From: Oreohelix idahoensis | Taxonomy: Eukaryota; Mollusca; Gastropoda; Stylommatophora; Oreohelicidae | Direction of reading: 5' to 3' | Length of the DNA stretch: 64,000 bases | NCBI GenBank assembly: GCA_024509875.1 | Contig: JAMPIV010012247.1 | Coordinates: forward strand, 62,001 to 126,000 | Shown here: positions 44,766 through 57,077 of the stretch, in pieces | How the letters are laid out: every line of letters begins with the position of its first letter | How positions within the stretch are numbered: position 1 is the stretch's first letter | Notes under the pieces: generated by a model | Database searches by the model: none | Told to the model about the DNA's origin: nothing | The model's input: the letters and a program-made list of their open reading frames with translations, nothing else | Program-made: the position numbers and the translations under genes

Positions 44766-46789
44766 CACTGACAAACAACATTTTTCTTTCTTATATAAGA
44801 ATAAGTGTTCTTAGGTCAGTTTCTTGCGCTGATTTCAAATCTGAAATCCGTTTATCTCTATCACGTCGGGTTCTTAAGATATTTGTGAATAAATATATTT
44901 TTGGGAAACCGTTATTTGCTCCGTTTCATTTTTACTATATAACTTATTAAAAATTAATAAAAGCAACATAATTCTACTTTTTATACTGCTAAAAGATGCA
45001 TGACATATGTTACGCGATTTTTCAAATAGTTACTGTATTTTGAAATAATTCTGAGCAAAATATGGCTTCTAGAAGTTGTAGAAATTCGGCTGATCTGTTC
45101 TGTTACGTGTGCGGATATTTTACCGATCGTGTTGACCAGAAAAACTTTATACCATTACTAAAGAAAGCATATGAACTTTATCTCGATTTGAAAGTTGATG
45201 ATGCAAATAAATCTTGGAAGCCAAATGCAGTTTGCTCGATACATTGGCAGGTTGGTTACGAAAATCGCCGAAGCATAAGTCGATGCCTTTTGGAGTGCCA
45301 GTAATATGGCGTGAACATACAAATCACACTACTGATTGTTACTTCTGCTTGACAAATATCTATGGTTTCACTTTTAAAACTAGAAAGTCTGTGGTTTATC
45401 CAAATATTGAATCGGTTTCGAAACCAGTGCCTCATGATCCAATCACGTGTCTGATCCAAGTACCACCAAAACAATATCTGTTGGACGTAAATGAACCATC
45501 AGAAAGTGATAGTTTACCTGTTTTAGAAACTAATTCTGACTCAGATTACATACCGGTGAATGATGATGTTTACTTAATTAACCATTCAGAACTTTCAGAT
45601 CTAATACGTGATCTCGCTGTTACCAAAGGACAAGCAGAATTACTCAGTTCGCGACTCAAAGAATGGAATCTTTTAGCGCCCAATACTCCGATATCTAAAT
45701 TTCGTCATAGACACAGAGAACTTGTTCAATACTTTGAGATGGATGATGACATTTGCTATTGCAAAGATGTAAACGGTCATGAGCACATAGTCAACGAATG
45801 GCGATTTTTCATCGATTCTTCCAAGACTAGTCTAAAAGCCGTGTTATTGCATAACAGAAATTTTTTTTTCATCAATTCCAGTCGCCTACTCTGTTCATAT
45901 GAAAGAAACTTATGACAATATGGCTATACGTTTGGAAAAAATAAAGTACAATGACTACCAATGGCGGATTTGTGGAGACCTAAAGGTCATTGCAATTCTC
46001 ACGGGCATGCAGACTGGGTATACTAAATTTTGTTGCTTCCGATGTGAATGGGACAGCCGCAACAGACAGGAACATTATGCAAGAAGGTGTGGCCTATCCG
46101 GGATCGTATGCAGCTCGGGCATAAAAATGTAATACGCGAGCCATTAGTTAACAAAGACAGCTTCATTTTACCACTGTTACATATAAAGTTAGGGCTCATG
46201 AAGAATTTTATAAAAGCGTTAGATAAAACGAGCAAAGCTTTCACTTATCTTCGAGAAAAGTTTCCGCAAGTTAGCGATGCAAAGATAAAGGAAGGTATCT
46301 TTGTAGGACCTCAGATTAGGAAAGTTATTGCAGACAAACAATTCGAGAACTTGTTACATGATAGTGAACTTCGCGCATGGATGGCATTCAAATCGATCGT
46401 CAATAACTTTCTGGAAAATCACAAATCTGTGGGTAGAAGGAGAACGATTCCATCAAGATATTGCCATAAAGAGTCACGTTAACAAGGACGGTGGAGTGTG
46501 ACCATGCTTGCCGATTATTGTTGGATGCTTCATCGCGATGTACCACATGCCATTCACCGACGAAAGTCGACTGCAAAGAAATTCAAGCCTACATAACTGT
46601 TATACTTCTTGTACGAATGATGTTGTAATACTGTATGCGTTGTTAAAAAACTTCAATTGCGTATTTCTAGAGATCCCGACCTGATAGAGAAAAACGGTTT
46701 GCAGATTTAAAAACAGCGCATTAAAATTGACCAGAAAAATATAGAAATGTTAGAGAAAGAAAAAAAAAGTTTTTTTTTGTTAGTCAGTG
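44766..46789 (+). mobile_element. DNA transposon with CACTGAC termini and 3-bp target duplication
   Basis: Left end CACTGACAAACAACA and right end complement CACTGACTAACAAAA form a terminal inverted repeat of about 13 bp. TAA flanks both sides (44763-44765, 46790-46792). CACT-type ends plus a 3-bp duplication are the features of the EnSpm/CACTA (CMC) superfamily; assignment is inferred. It carries a decayed ORF and lies inside the LINE. Confidence 0.85.
45062..46590 (+). pseudogene. Candidate transposase of the CACTGAC element
   Basis: Across several frames: CYVCGYFTDRVDQKNFIPLL, then MPFGVPVIWREHTNH and TTDCYFCLTNIYGFTFK, YCKDVNGHEHIVNEWRFFID, SSKTSLKAVLLHNRN, VHMKETYDNMAIRLEKIKY, WRICGDLKVIAILTGMQTGY, KFCCFRCEWDSRNRQEHYAR, LLHIKLGLMKNFIKALDKTS, DAKIKEGIFVGPQIRKVI, and ERFHQDIA with MLADYCW near the end. 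I recognise this as a protein family repeated widely in invertebrate genomes, often unnamed. N-terminal Cys pairs suggest zinc binding; the conserved Asp in FIDSS and in GDLK and the Glu of ERFHQD are candidates for a DDE triad. At least four frame changes and a deletion between NHKS and ERFHQD make it non-functional. Confidence 0.7.
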
Positions 46790-46792
46790 TAA

Positions 46793-48322
46793 TCTATTGA
46801 AGGCGCTAGCTGCCAAAGCAATTCTAGTATGGATTTCTCTTGTTGTGTCACCATCCTGAGTCATTTTACTGCCTAAATAATTGAAACTTTTAACTTTCTG
46901 TAGTTTTTCCCCGTTCAAGATGATATCAAAGGTCTCGTTAGAAAAGTTCATAACTTTAGTTTTAGAGGCATTTATTTGGAGACCTATTTTAACCGAGAGA
47001 TGACACAAATTATTTACTGCTTCTTGGGATTGTCTGGGTGTTGAACTTAAGAATGCTAAATCATCTGCGAAATCCAGGTCCCCTAGGAATTTTCCATTTG
47101 TCCATTTTATACCTAATTGTTCATTGTGGGTATAGTTTCTCATAACCCAATCAATAGCTATTCCAAAAAGTAGTGGTGACATAATACAGCCTTGTTTCAC
47201 CCCTGTTTCTACTGTAAACCATTCTGTATTCCCTTTATTTGTTCTAACACAACATCTTGCATTGTCATATAGCGCTTTGATTATATTCACATATTTTGTT
47301 GGAAAACCATAGATTGTAAGTATCTACCACAATGATGGGCGGTGTAGACTATCAAAGGCTTTTTGAAAATCGACGAAGGTGATAATAAGTGGCGATTGCA
47401 TTTCCACTGATTCTTCTATAATTGTTCTTAGTGTGAATATTTGATCAATACATGATCGTTTCGGCCTGAAACCCGCTTCTTCTTCTCTGATCTTTTCGTC
47501 AGCATGCAATTTAAGTCTTTCTAACATCATGCAACATAATAATTTTCCAGGTACTGATAATAGAGATATACCACGCCAGTTATTACAGTCTGATAGATCA
47601 CCTTTCTTCGGTAACTTTACAATAATACTGTCTTTCCATTGTTGTGGTGGTTGTTCTTCTCTCCATACTTCATTTATAATATCTAAAATTCTCAAGAGGT
47701 TGTTGTCATTAACTGCTTTAATCATTTCCCCTGAAATTTCGTCAACTCCAGCAGCTTTAAAATTTTTAAATCTTTTAACGGCTTGTTTGATCTCGTCCAG
47801 CGTGAATTCATCGCAAGTTATTGGCAAGGTGGTTGTGGGTGTTTCATTATTAAAATCAGGTGTTACTGTTGGTGGTGGTCTGTTTAGCACCTCCATGAAG
47901 TGCTCAGCCCATCTCTTCATTTGTTCTTTTTCTGTTGGTATTGAATTCCCTAAATTACCTTTAACAGGTGTTTCCATAGCAGTAGGCTGGTGACATAGTT
48001 GTTTTGTAATTTGATAAAGGCACCTACTATTACCAGTTCTTACAGCATTTTCAGCTTCTACGGCCAGTTCATTGATGAAATGTCTTTTATCTCTTCGAGT
48101 TTTTGTCTTCACTTCTTTATTTAACAAGTTATAAGTTAGTTTGCAAGATTCAACTGCATTATGTGTACTTGCCGCTAGTAGTTTAAGTTTTGCTGTTTTC
48201 CTTTCTTGTATTTTATCCCAAGTATCTTCTCTCATCCATTTTTTCTTTTTATGTACTAGGTATCCGGTGGTCGCTACAGCTGCTTGTACAGCTGCTTGTT
48301 CGCTGTTCTCAGTTGTTCCCAT
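46793..48322 (-). pseudogene. LINE linker and reverse transcriptase
   Basis: - strand frame with KTRRDKRHFINELAVEAENA, FKAAGVDEISGEMIKAV, WKDSIIVKLPKKGDLSDCNN, WRGISLLSVPGKLLC, FVDFQKAFDSLHRPSLW. Then a single TAG (47324-47326) stands where a Lys is usual, and the frame continues with TGVKQGCIMSPLLF and catalytic FADDLAF. All seven RT blocks are recognisable. Apart from the stop and the inserted transposon the domain looks fresh. Confidence 0.9.
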
Positions 48323-49165
48323 TTAGTATCGATTGTCTTGGTGGTGATATCGTTGTCAATTTTGCCTAAAGCATCGAAATAGTTGTTCATTTTGACATTA
48401 TATTCCTCCTTTATATCATTTGATTGCAGTCTGTGTACATCTATTCTTCTATTTTTATTTGGTTGGTATAACTTCTTCAGTTTAATTCTCAGTTTAGCTA
48501 TGCAGAGGTTATGATCGCTTCCGATCTCTGCACCTCTGTATGCTCTGACGTCTTGAACTGATGAGCGAAATTTTGCGCTTATGCAGAAGTGATCTATCTG
48601 GTTCTTAGTTCTGCCATCAGGTGAATTCCATGTTATCTTGTGGATATTCTTATGTGGAAAGATGGTGTCCGCCACAACGAGGTTTGATATTTCACAAAGT
48701 TCTAGAAGTCTTTCGCCATTTTGATTCATACAGCCTATGCCATGAGTACCGAGATATCTTTGTACTCCATCGTTGTTGTCACCTACTTTGGCGTTAAAAT
48801 CGCCCATGACTGCTATTATGTCATGCTTGGGTATTGTGTTGATGGTACTTATAAGTGCTTCATAGAAGTCATCTTTTGTGGTATCAAGAGCGTCGTTAGT
48901 TGGTGCATAACATTGTACAATTGAGAGCTTGAAAAATCTTGTCTGAAATCTAGCTAATATTAGCCTCTCATTAATAGGTACCCAGCTGATAAGCGATGCT
49001 GCTGCTTTCTGTGTCATTAAGATGGCTACTCCCTCTGTGTGACGATTATCATTACTACCAGAGTATATAATTTGCTTTTTTTCTTCTGAAATATATTTTA
49101 TGCCCTTCCCCGTCCATCTACACTCGCTGACACCCAATATGTCCACTTTATAATTATCCATTTCT
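48274..49165 (-). pseudogene. LINE apurinic-type endonuclease, 5'-truncated
   Basis: MDNYKVDILGVSECRWTGKG, QCYAPTNDALDTTKDDFYEA, IAVMGDFNAKVGDN, TWNSPDGRTKNQIDHFCISA and AEIGSDHNLCIAKL are the APE-like endonuclease motifs, with catalytic Asp/Asn/His visible. The N-terminal block with the WNVRT motif is missing. At the 3' side the frame shifts near 48290 at a short direct repeat (GCTGCTTGTACAGCTGCTTGT), a slippage duplication. Confidence 0.88.
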
Positions 49166-49199
49166 TTAATGCAGATATATATATATACACACACACATC

Positions 49200-52100
49200 A
49201 AATTATCTACTTATCATATATAAACATAGGCACATTAAACAGTATGCAGCAAGAAATTTTTCTGTGCCTTAGTACTGTAATTCATTATAAAGTTTAATTT
49301 TTCACAATTTGATACCTTTCTAACAAATGCCTGTATGTGAGCTATCTATTAGTTTTATGTGTGTCTTCACTCAAAATGTCTGCCTGTGAAATAACTGTTT
49401 ATGTAGATCTTAGGCAGCTAAGTGGGCTGAGTAAATTTTAATTTTATTAATGGAAAACCATTCTTCTTCGTTCGTCCTGACAAGGACGTTGGTTGCTGTT
49501 GAGGCTGCTTCATGGTGCGATTTTTATCAGGGCAACTTATTATTAGTTCCAGGTTTTGTCACACCATGTTGTACCTCAACTGAACGCAAGAAATACATGA
49601 AAGCGGTCGCTGTGAGATAAGTATCGAAGTATGATGTAGAGAGATTGATGTGACGTCAGAGAGCGTCAAGATGTGTGTCTAAAATGGCTTGTGTATCAGC
49701 CAGTATATTTGTGTATTCAACAAATAGTTCTGAGGATAAAAGGGTAAGCTATAGGCTTAAAATGAAAGGCATGAGAAAATGCCAGGATTATGATTAAATA
49801 TACCAGGAGGTCTCATTCCCCGAAGTTTATGATGTATGAATATTAAAGATACCGGGATGCCACAACCCGAGCCCCTGCCCCACCCTCTCAGCATCATCAT
49901 CTTTCATTCATATATACTAACACAACAGAATTTCAATTCCTACACCCTTAACAATTCTTTGTCCATTTACTGCGAAACTCATAGTGCCTTTGCACACACC
50001 GACTTTCCACACCATTTTTGACCGGTTAACCTCCCTCTTCGATTCCCTACTCACTCACCAACCTCATAAAGCACCCTTTTCCAAACCACCACTAGTGATA
50101 GACTGTCACTCTGTCGCTACCCCTAACCAAGCATCTACTAAGTCGCTAACTCATTTTCACTGTTACCGTCTTAGTCCCATAAAACCATTCACATAAATTG
50201 TTCCTTCACTAAAACAAACTAAAAACATTTTGCTGTTAATTAATTTTTGAACATGATTTCATACTAGCCACCATTTTTAACTGTTTTTTTACTCTGTTTC
50301 GCCTTCTCTTACTTAATCCACATTTATAATTAAGCAATTCTATGGTCTATAAATTCGTTTACATATTACCAACACACAGTAATACATTCAAAAATGGACC
50401 AACTGAAATCAAGCAGCTACTCGTGAAAATATATCTTGGACACAATTTATAACGAAGACAACGTTAACACCTTAAGACAGCACATCATCATCATAAGATT
50501 TTCATGGCAAAAAGCATTGTACATATACCCAATCAACCTGCCACCGTTACTGACTTCAATATCATTATCCTCCGCAACCGCCAAATATATAATGTTTCGA
50601 CACCACATCATCATCTTATCAATATTTATCTTTAAACATCAATTCCTCCTTGTAAATACCCACTAACTGCTTACCCAAACTGCCCAACCAACTCTACCAC
50701 TACCGTAGAATATTCACACAACCTCAAGAAAAAACGATCCAATTTTCTCTAACATTTATCACTATTCTTGTACTGTCACTCAAAATGCTTCATTTTAATT
50801 ATTATAATCTGCATGACTTCCCTAGACTTAGGGCAAGAACATCTAAGACATCATGTCTATCTTGGATGAAAAACATCGGGATCTGCCTGTAGCATCATAG
50901 CTGGATGGCAACAGATCGGCGCACCAAGCTGCGCTATTCTGTTCAAATATAGTGCACGACGGCACGCAAATAATTACATATACAGTTAACTTAGATGTGC
51001 TCACACGTGCGTCTATAAAATACTAGACTCACATGTGAGGATCTCAAACACTTTAATCCCCACGCGAAAAGAAAGTAACAGTTTACATCGACCCCCGGAG
51101 ATAAAAAAAGAAAAGCAAAGCTTTCTTTTTTTTTTTTTTTGAGTAATATACCAAAGAAAACGGTGAGGTCAATCAAATTCCATCAATCTAGAAAATTTGA
51201 ACTATCAAACAAGTGAAGTCATTATTAAGAAAATAAATAATAGTGGGATGGAAGTGTGTAAAGAGAATCAAACACCAAATTCAAACAAAAGAAAGGAGAC
51301 ATAGATCAACTATGTATGACATATAAACCAATAAGTGGTAAGTGAATTGACAGGAGATGAATAATGATCATAAAAGGCGAAAAAAGGGACAGTAATCAAC
51401 AGATGAGAAAACATGTCAACCTGATAACAAAAATGAATTGTGTAATGTATGTGCATAAATGCAAGTGTTGGAAAACAAAATGAACAAAAATCAATGCCCA
51501 AATTAAAACACGAGAAGAAAGTAACACTCCAAAAAGAGTATGATGGGAGAAATAAAGTAAGTGAAGTAAATCATAAAGCACTAATTATGGTATCAGTAAA
51601 TAATCAAATGCACAAATTAGGTGCTATTGTCGCGCTACCCATTAAAAATTGTGGTAGAAGCTAGTTATAGTACACGTGCAGCTAAAGTGGAAATCAGAAA
51701 AATGGAAATGCGGAATGTGAACAATTAAAATAATCACATAGACAAAATATGAGAAGTAAGTGTTCCGTAATGAAAAGTTGCAATATAAAAATAATGTCAG
51801 TAATTAAACATGCGTTGAATAGTCAAATACTGTTACGTATATTTGATCAGTTGCTAACATGTCTTCCTTCCCTTTTTGCTCCTTACAAAGCATGCAGCCA
51901 CCACTACAGTATCCTATAGTACTTATATATGCAGGAAGCTTGTGCTAAAGCATGCTAGTGTTCTTGCGGTGGCAGTTTTTTAAGCTATTTCTTTTACATG
52001 ATGGAGCTGCTATGCACAATCTCACCTTAGTAGATGGAGTAAAATATCTGTTAACAGAGAGAAAGCACAGACTGAAAGAAAATACATAAAGTGAATAACT

Positions 52101-52366
52101 GTGCATCCTTTCTGGAGAAAATACATAAAGTTAATAATTGTGTGCATCCTTTCTGGAGAAAATACATAAAGTTAATAATTGTGTGCATCCTTTCTGGACA
52201 CTGACCACCTATTATCTCCTTTGCTCTTTCTTTTATTTAATTCTAATTCAATTTTCTTAACTTAGTACAGAAAAGGTAAAAAACCCGCTACAATACGCAT
52301 TTTGATAACATGAACTCAGGTATGTGACCATCAGACAAAGAATATGTAGTTTTTATTAAGGAGGTT
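49200..52366. other. No gene recognised; compositionally skewed DNA
   Basis: 3.2 kb. 49850-50780 is markedly poor in G on the + strand and C/A/T-rich; 51180-51760 is A-rich with few C or T runs. No element ends, RT or transposase motif was found. 51883-52025 weakly resembles the short repeats at 24118 and 40321. Confidence 0.4.
52077..52200 (+). repeat. ~42-bp tandem repeat, three copies
   Basis: The unit GAGAAAATACATAAAGTTAA, then TAATTGTGTGCATCCTTTCT, is repeated three times; the first copy differs slightly. Confidence 0.9.
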
Positions 52367-52380
52367 ATTCTGCAATAGTG

Positions 52381-53170
52381 CTGGCATTTGCTGATGATGT
52401 TGCCCTGATTGCTAAATCAGAGGCACATCTCCAATCCAACCTGCAAGTCTGGAAGGAAGAGCTGGAGAAGAGAGGGATGGTCATAAGCAGCTCTAAAACA
52501 AAATCCATGGTGATATCACGAGAAGAAAGAAGACATCAGATTAAGCTGGGAGAACAGGTCCTGGAGCAGGTCGACCACTTTAAATACCTCAGAGCTATTA
52601 TTGACCGAAAGGGAGGCATCAAAAAAGAGTTGGCCACTCAAAAAGCAGCAGCTGGGAGACTTTTTCAGGCCATAAACCGAGGATTCCTCAGCAAGATAGA
52701 GGTTGGTAAGAAAACGAAGATGGCTGTATACCGCTCCACCTATGTCCCAGTCTTGACACATGGATGCGAGTTATGGGCAATGACTACAACCCATAAAAGC
52801 CAGATCCAAACCTCAGGAAGGTGGTTGAAGTAACAAGAAGAGACATGGTCCGCAACCAGACGATACGTCAAGGCCTTAAATCCTACCCCCTGCAGACCCA
52901 AGTAGAACAGTCCCAATTAAGATGGTTTGGCCATGTCTGCAGAATGGGAGAAGATCGGATACCACACAAGCTAATGGGAAATCAAAGAGCCAAGGATCCA
53001 GACCCCGAGGATGACCCAGAGTCCGCTGGGAGGACAACATTAGACAATCTTTGAAGGACTGAGGACTAGAATGGAACCAGGCCAGGAGGAAGACAGCCGA
53101 CAGGATAGTCTGGCGCTCTCTCTTCCAAACCTCTACACCTCACGGTAGAAGGGGAACGACTGAGTAAGTA
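52381..53170 (+). mobile_element. 5'-truncated LINE family B insertion with 14-bp target duplication
   Basis: Encodes the second half of RT and the tail: FADDVALIAKSEAHLQSNL, SSSKTKSMVISREERRHQIK, EQVDHFKYL, MAVYRSTYVPVLTHGCELWA, then after a shift at ~52820 VEVTRRDMVRNQTIRQGLKS and SQLRWFGHVCRMGEDRIPHK. Ends in a GAGTAAGTA tail. Flanked by ATTCTGCAATAGTG (52367-52380) and ATTCTACAATAGTG (53171-53184), one mismatch. Confidence 0.92.
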
Positions 53171-53573
53171 ATTCTACAATAGTGACAAAGTGGGTGGTTT
53201 CTAGGTGATGCTGCAATCGAGATAGTAGACAAACAATTAGAGAAGAGAGAGAAAAGGATGTGCTTGGTAGGAGCATACCATATGTTATACTACCTTATAA
53301 TTCTTGAGGCCAGAGTACTTTAATTTGAGGAATATGCTAAATATTGATGGCCAGTGTGTTAGTCTACAGTTGTAACTGGCACATCTGAAGATTTGTTGTT
53401 TCGCTGATGAAAATTCTGATGAGCGGTCATATATTACAAGTACGTGTTTCTTGATAGAAATGTACCGAGTACATGTCCAGGTCACTAAAATAAATGTTGG
53501 ACAACGCAATAAGCCCTGACAAGTATTTTTAATGCTCTCTATATGGCTGTATTGGTGCGAATGACACCAATTA

Positions 53574-55590
53574 CAGTAGAACTCCATTTATCCGAACCCC
53601 ATGGGACCGAGCATCGTTCGGATAATCAAATGTTCGGATAATTGGATTACATAATGTATCGAGTACATGTACACATATTTCTAAAAATAATTAACCATCA
53701 CAAGGAAAATATACTATAAAACATATTTACTTGTACTGTAATAATAATACCCACACTGAATTAGATCACTGTATCACCAAAATCTTTCATTACACTGCAG
53801 TGCATGTACTACTTGATATTTTATTATTGTATTATTTTTTTTTTTTGAGGAATAGAGAAACGTTTTTCAAAATAAACATTACAAACGATGTCAAAACCAG
53901 GCGCAACTTACGTATACATGTACTATGCACAGATGTAGCCCACTAATTTAAAATAATGAGGAATCCTCTTTTGCACCAAACTGGATAGTCTCCTTTTGGC
54001 TGCTAAGTCCCGCATTCTCTTCAACAGCAGAAGCTGTGTAGGACAGCTGTCATCTTCTTGCTCGTACCAAGCCATCGCTGATTCTAGTGCTATAAAGGCC
54101 TCTTCAGGACTTGGTCAACGTTTTGGGTTTTCTTCATAATCTACAAGTACATCATGTACTTCTGACGAGTCTTCGTCATCGGTCACTACATGTATTTGGT
54201 TTTCTTCTTGCACAAAAGACAAAATTTCTTCGTCATTCAAAAACTGAAAACCAGAATCATTATCATCTTCTAGCCACCTGTGTGCATCATCTTTGTCACA
54301 GTCCGAAAATCCGGGCATTGAAACAGTTCCACAACTTCATTTATACAATCATCATTTGTGTCCACTGCAGTAGTTTCATTTCCTCCTATTTTCCCAAGCA
54401 ATCTATTCAAAGCCTTGTTGAGATTATCTTGTGACAGGGTGGTCCAAGCATCAGCTAACATATAGCAGCAGTCTTTGAGATTAAGCTTTTTAGAAAACGC
54501 CACCACACTTTCTTCATCTTCAGCCAACAATAAACGACGCAGGACTTCCTTCTTGTACATCTTTTTAAGCTTTGCTATAACACCCTGATCCATTGGTTAA
54601 ATCAGTGCTGTTACATTGGGAGGCAGAAAAATTACTTTAAAATTTGCATCAACTGCATTCAATGTATCCGTCTCTGAATGAGATGGTGCATTGTCCAGTA
54701 GAAGAATTACCTTTTCCAGTTTTCTTTCCTTGTTATCTCAACCACTTCACATTTGGGATGAACTGCGTTGTATACCAATCAAGAAATATTTCACTATTCA
54801 TCCAAGCACTCTTCTGTGCTTTGTAGCACAATGGGAGGACATGTCGCTAGCCTTAAAGTCAGGAGGACCGTCAAGTTGTTTGTTGAACTGTAGTTCCTTT
54901 TCACACAATAGAAAGCCAGAGATAGGTTCCGATTTGCTTCTTCTTTGCAGACACCATATATACAAAGCTTCTTCCAATTTCAAATATTTCGCATTTCTCA
55001 TGGTTTTACGTTTCTTCGACCCATTTTCACTATCCAATTTCGATGCAAAACTCATAATTTTATCCTTGTTACTTCTGATGTCAGAGACGGTAGCTTTCCC
55101 AACATTGAAAATCCTCGCAAGTGAAGACACAGTTTCACCTTTTCCTAGTCTCTTGATAATTTCTGTTTTCGTTTCAATTGACAAAACATTGCGGTTCCTT
55201 TTATATGCTTTAGGCCTACTGCAAGATGCCATATCGCACAGAGAAATACTTGTACACCAAAATTATTCTGCTGTAGTAGCAGGACACAACTATTTTAAGT
55301 TGAACTGTCTGTTTAGCCAGTGTTCTGCCTAGAACGCACACGTACACTGGAGTGGTAAACCAGATATTAACTGACTTTATGATCTAACTGACTTCCTGTA
55401 CGTAAGCGACCGACCATTACCCCAACCCATCCTCTACAAATTGTTCGCACACATTTGAAGCTTGCCGCATGAAAAGATTCAGAAATGTAGTCTAACGTGA
55501 CTGGTGGCGATTGATTTTTTTTTTCTGGAAAAGGTGTTCGGATAATTGGATGTTCGGATAATTGGGGTTCGGATAAATGGAGTTCTACTG
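53574..55590 (-). mobile_element. Tigger/pogo-type DNA transposon (copy 2)
   Basis: Terminal inverted repeats CAGTAGAACTCCATTTATCC and its complement at the right end, with internal repeats of GTTCGGATAATTGGA. TA flanks both ends. CAGTA-ACTCC ends are typical of pogo/Tigger elements. A different subfamily from copy 1 (different ends, different transposase). Confidence 0.95.
54115..55232 (-). pseudogene. Tigger/jerky-like transposase, internally deleted
   Basis: N-terminal HTH pair is intact (NVLSIETKTEIIKRLGKGET, VSSLARIFNVGKATVSDIRS, LEEALYIWCLQRRS). A deletion follows at HRRVLG; the frame resumes in WMNSEIFLDWYTTQFIPNVK, so the first catalytic Asp region is gone. On the next pieces LLLDNAPSHSET (second Asp) and PMDQGVIAKLKKMYKKEVLR (third Asp) remain, with a stop in place of the residue before PMDQG. 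Acidic C-terminal tail. Non-functional. Confidence 0.9.
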
Positions 55591-55599
55591 TATTGTTAA

Positions 55600-56040
55600 A
55601 GTAGAGCTATATTCTACTGCCTATTCCTCTTCGCTGCCACACACAAGTCTTTCTCTTGCCTTCTATTCCTAGAAACAGGCAGACACAACATGCACTAAAC
55701 GTATTAGAAATATAATTTAGATGCTCAATAAATTAATTATGAAATGTAAACTTTAGCCTCAATTAAAGAAAAGTTTATACAAAGCCAAATACAAATGAGA
55801 GATAATCTGAAACAAAAAAACAAAAAACAAGAAAAGAGGAGGAGAAAAGGACAAAGAAAATAACTGACTGAAGGCCTTGCTCTCCAACAGGAACTCCATC
55901 ATAACTTATGACCTAGACTTCACTCTTCAGAGTGCGCAAGCCGTCAAAGTTCTTCACTGAAAACAACAGTCTACCCCCATTTCCACTTCAGTCTATTCAG
56001 CTCTGACTCTACTTTCCCAGATTTTTCTCCAGATATAAGA
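55600..56040. other. No feature recognised
   Basis: Non-repetitive DNA between the Tigger element and the dispersed repeat. Confidence 0.4.
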
Positions 56041-56660
56041 GCAATCATACTGTTGTTGTTGTTGTTGTTGTTATTTAACTAGGGCTGCTGAGCTTCTCAC
56101 TTTTCCTGTGGTATTTCTGCTATCCTGAAACGTGTTGAGTTGGAGTCATGAGCTCCACTTTCTCCAGCTTGGCTGGCATTTATAGGATCATCACGTCTGG
56201 TCCCAAGCTAAAAGGAAGAAGCATATGGCATACTGTGCATTCCCCGCCATCCAAGGGGGCTTTTCAAATATGAGGAGCTAAAATACTGTGCTCTGGTTCT
56301 GGGCTCTCCAAAGGAATTGTCACTTCCTACACAGAGCCACTTCTCAGCTCCCCCTGCCCATCACGGCCCATAGTGAGATCCTCCCACATGCAGCCAACCA
56401 AGTAAAAAGCCAGAGTTAAATCTGGGGCTCAGGTGACTCTTCCGAGCTTAGTGTGCAATGCTGGGTTCTCAACATGTTTCACCACAGGAGGAATCCCTAG
56501 AAGTGTGTGGATGATTTCAAGAGTCAACAAGGGTGTAATTAGCCTCACAGACACAGGTTCACTTCCACATTTGAATACTGTAGCACTGTGCTTAGGTGGT
56601 GGTCATATAAGGATGACTCCAGATATGCCTCCATGCATACAGCAATCCTATATACAATAT
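56041..56660 (-). repeat. ~600-bp dispersed repeat, copy 2
   Basis: Same family and orientation as 32537-33235. The left edge is a (GTT)n run followed by TTTAACTAGGGCTGCTGAGC, i.e. an (AAC)n tail on the - strand. Lacks the last ~60 bp (TACCCATTTACAGCTGGGTA region) of copy 1. Confidence 0.8.
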
Positions 56661-57077
56661 CCACCTTGTGGAATTGTTACTTTCATTTGTTTATATATAT
56701 ATTTTTGTCCCATGCTTTCAAAGAATTAGCTCCTTTTGCATAACATTGTTATGTTCATTATTTATCCAGATTAGCAGTAGATACAGCAGACTTGCAGATA
56801 TATATATACACTTCTAACTCTTAAATGTTTAGGTTGTTCTTATGCTCTGCAAATATCATTTGATGTAGAGTATAACTCTTTGATTTCTTCACCAAAAAAG
56901 ATTATCATACTCAACAATATGTAAAAAATTGAAGCATATGCCGGAAAACAGCAGAAAAGGACAGGAAACAAGGAAAAAATTAGTGAAATTCTAGGAGTAT
57001 TGGTAGATTATGCAAAAAAAAAAAAGATTATGAAATATGAGAACAAAATAAGACCTAGTATTTTGTAAAAGTACCTT

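Larger units (their letters stand above)
44263..49165 (-). mobile_element. RTE-like LINE, nearly full length, split by a DNA transposon
   Basis: - strand order: endonuclease, linker, RT, C-terminal tail, (TTA)n. The 5' end is truncated within the endonuclease. A DNA transposon at 44766-46789 interrupts RT; removing it with one TAA copy restores the reading frame across FNRL and SNIWKLRSL. Only one in-frame stop and one slippage-type duplication were seen besides. Confidence 0.9.

Noticed and set aside
45062..46590. Host gene interpretation of the ORF inside the CACTGAC element
   Set aside because: Several frameshifts, no introns, exact inverted repeats and target duplication around it, and a second decayed copy in SEC62 show that it is a transposon ORF.
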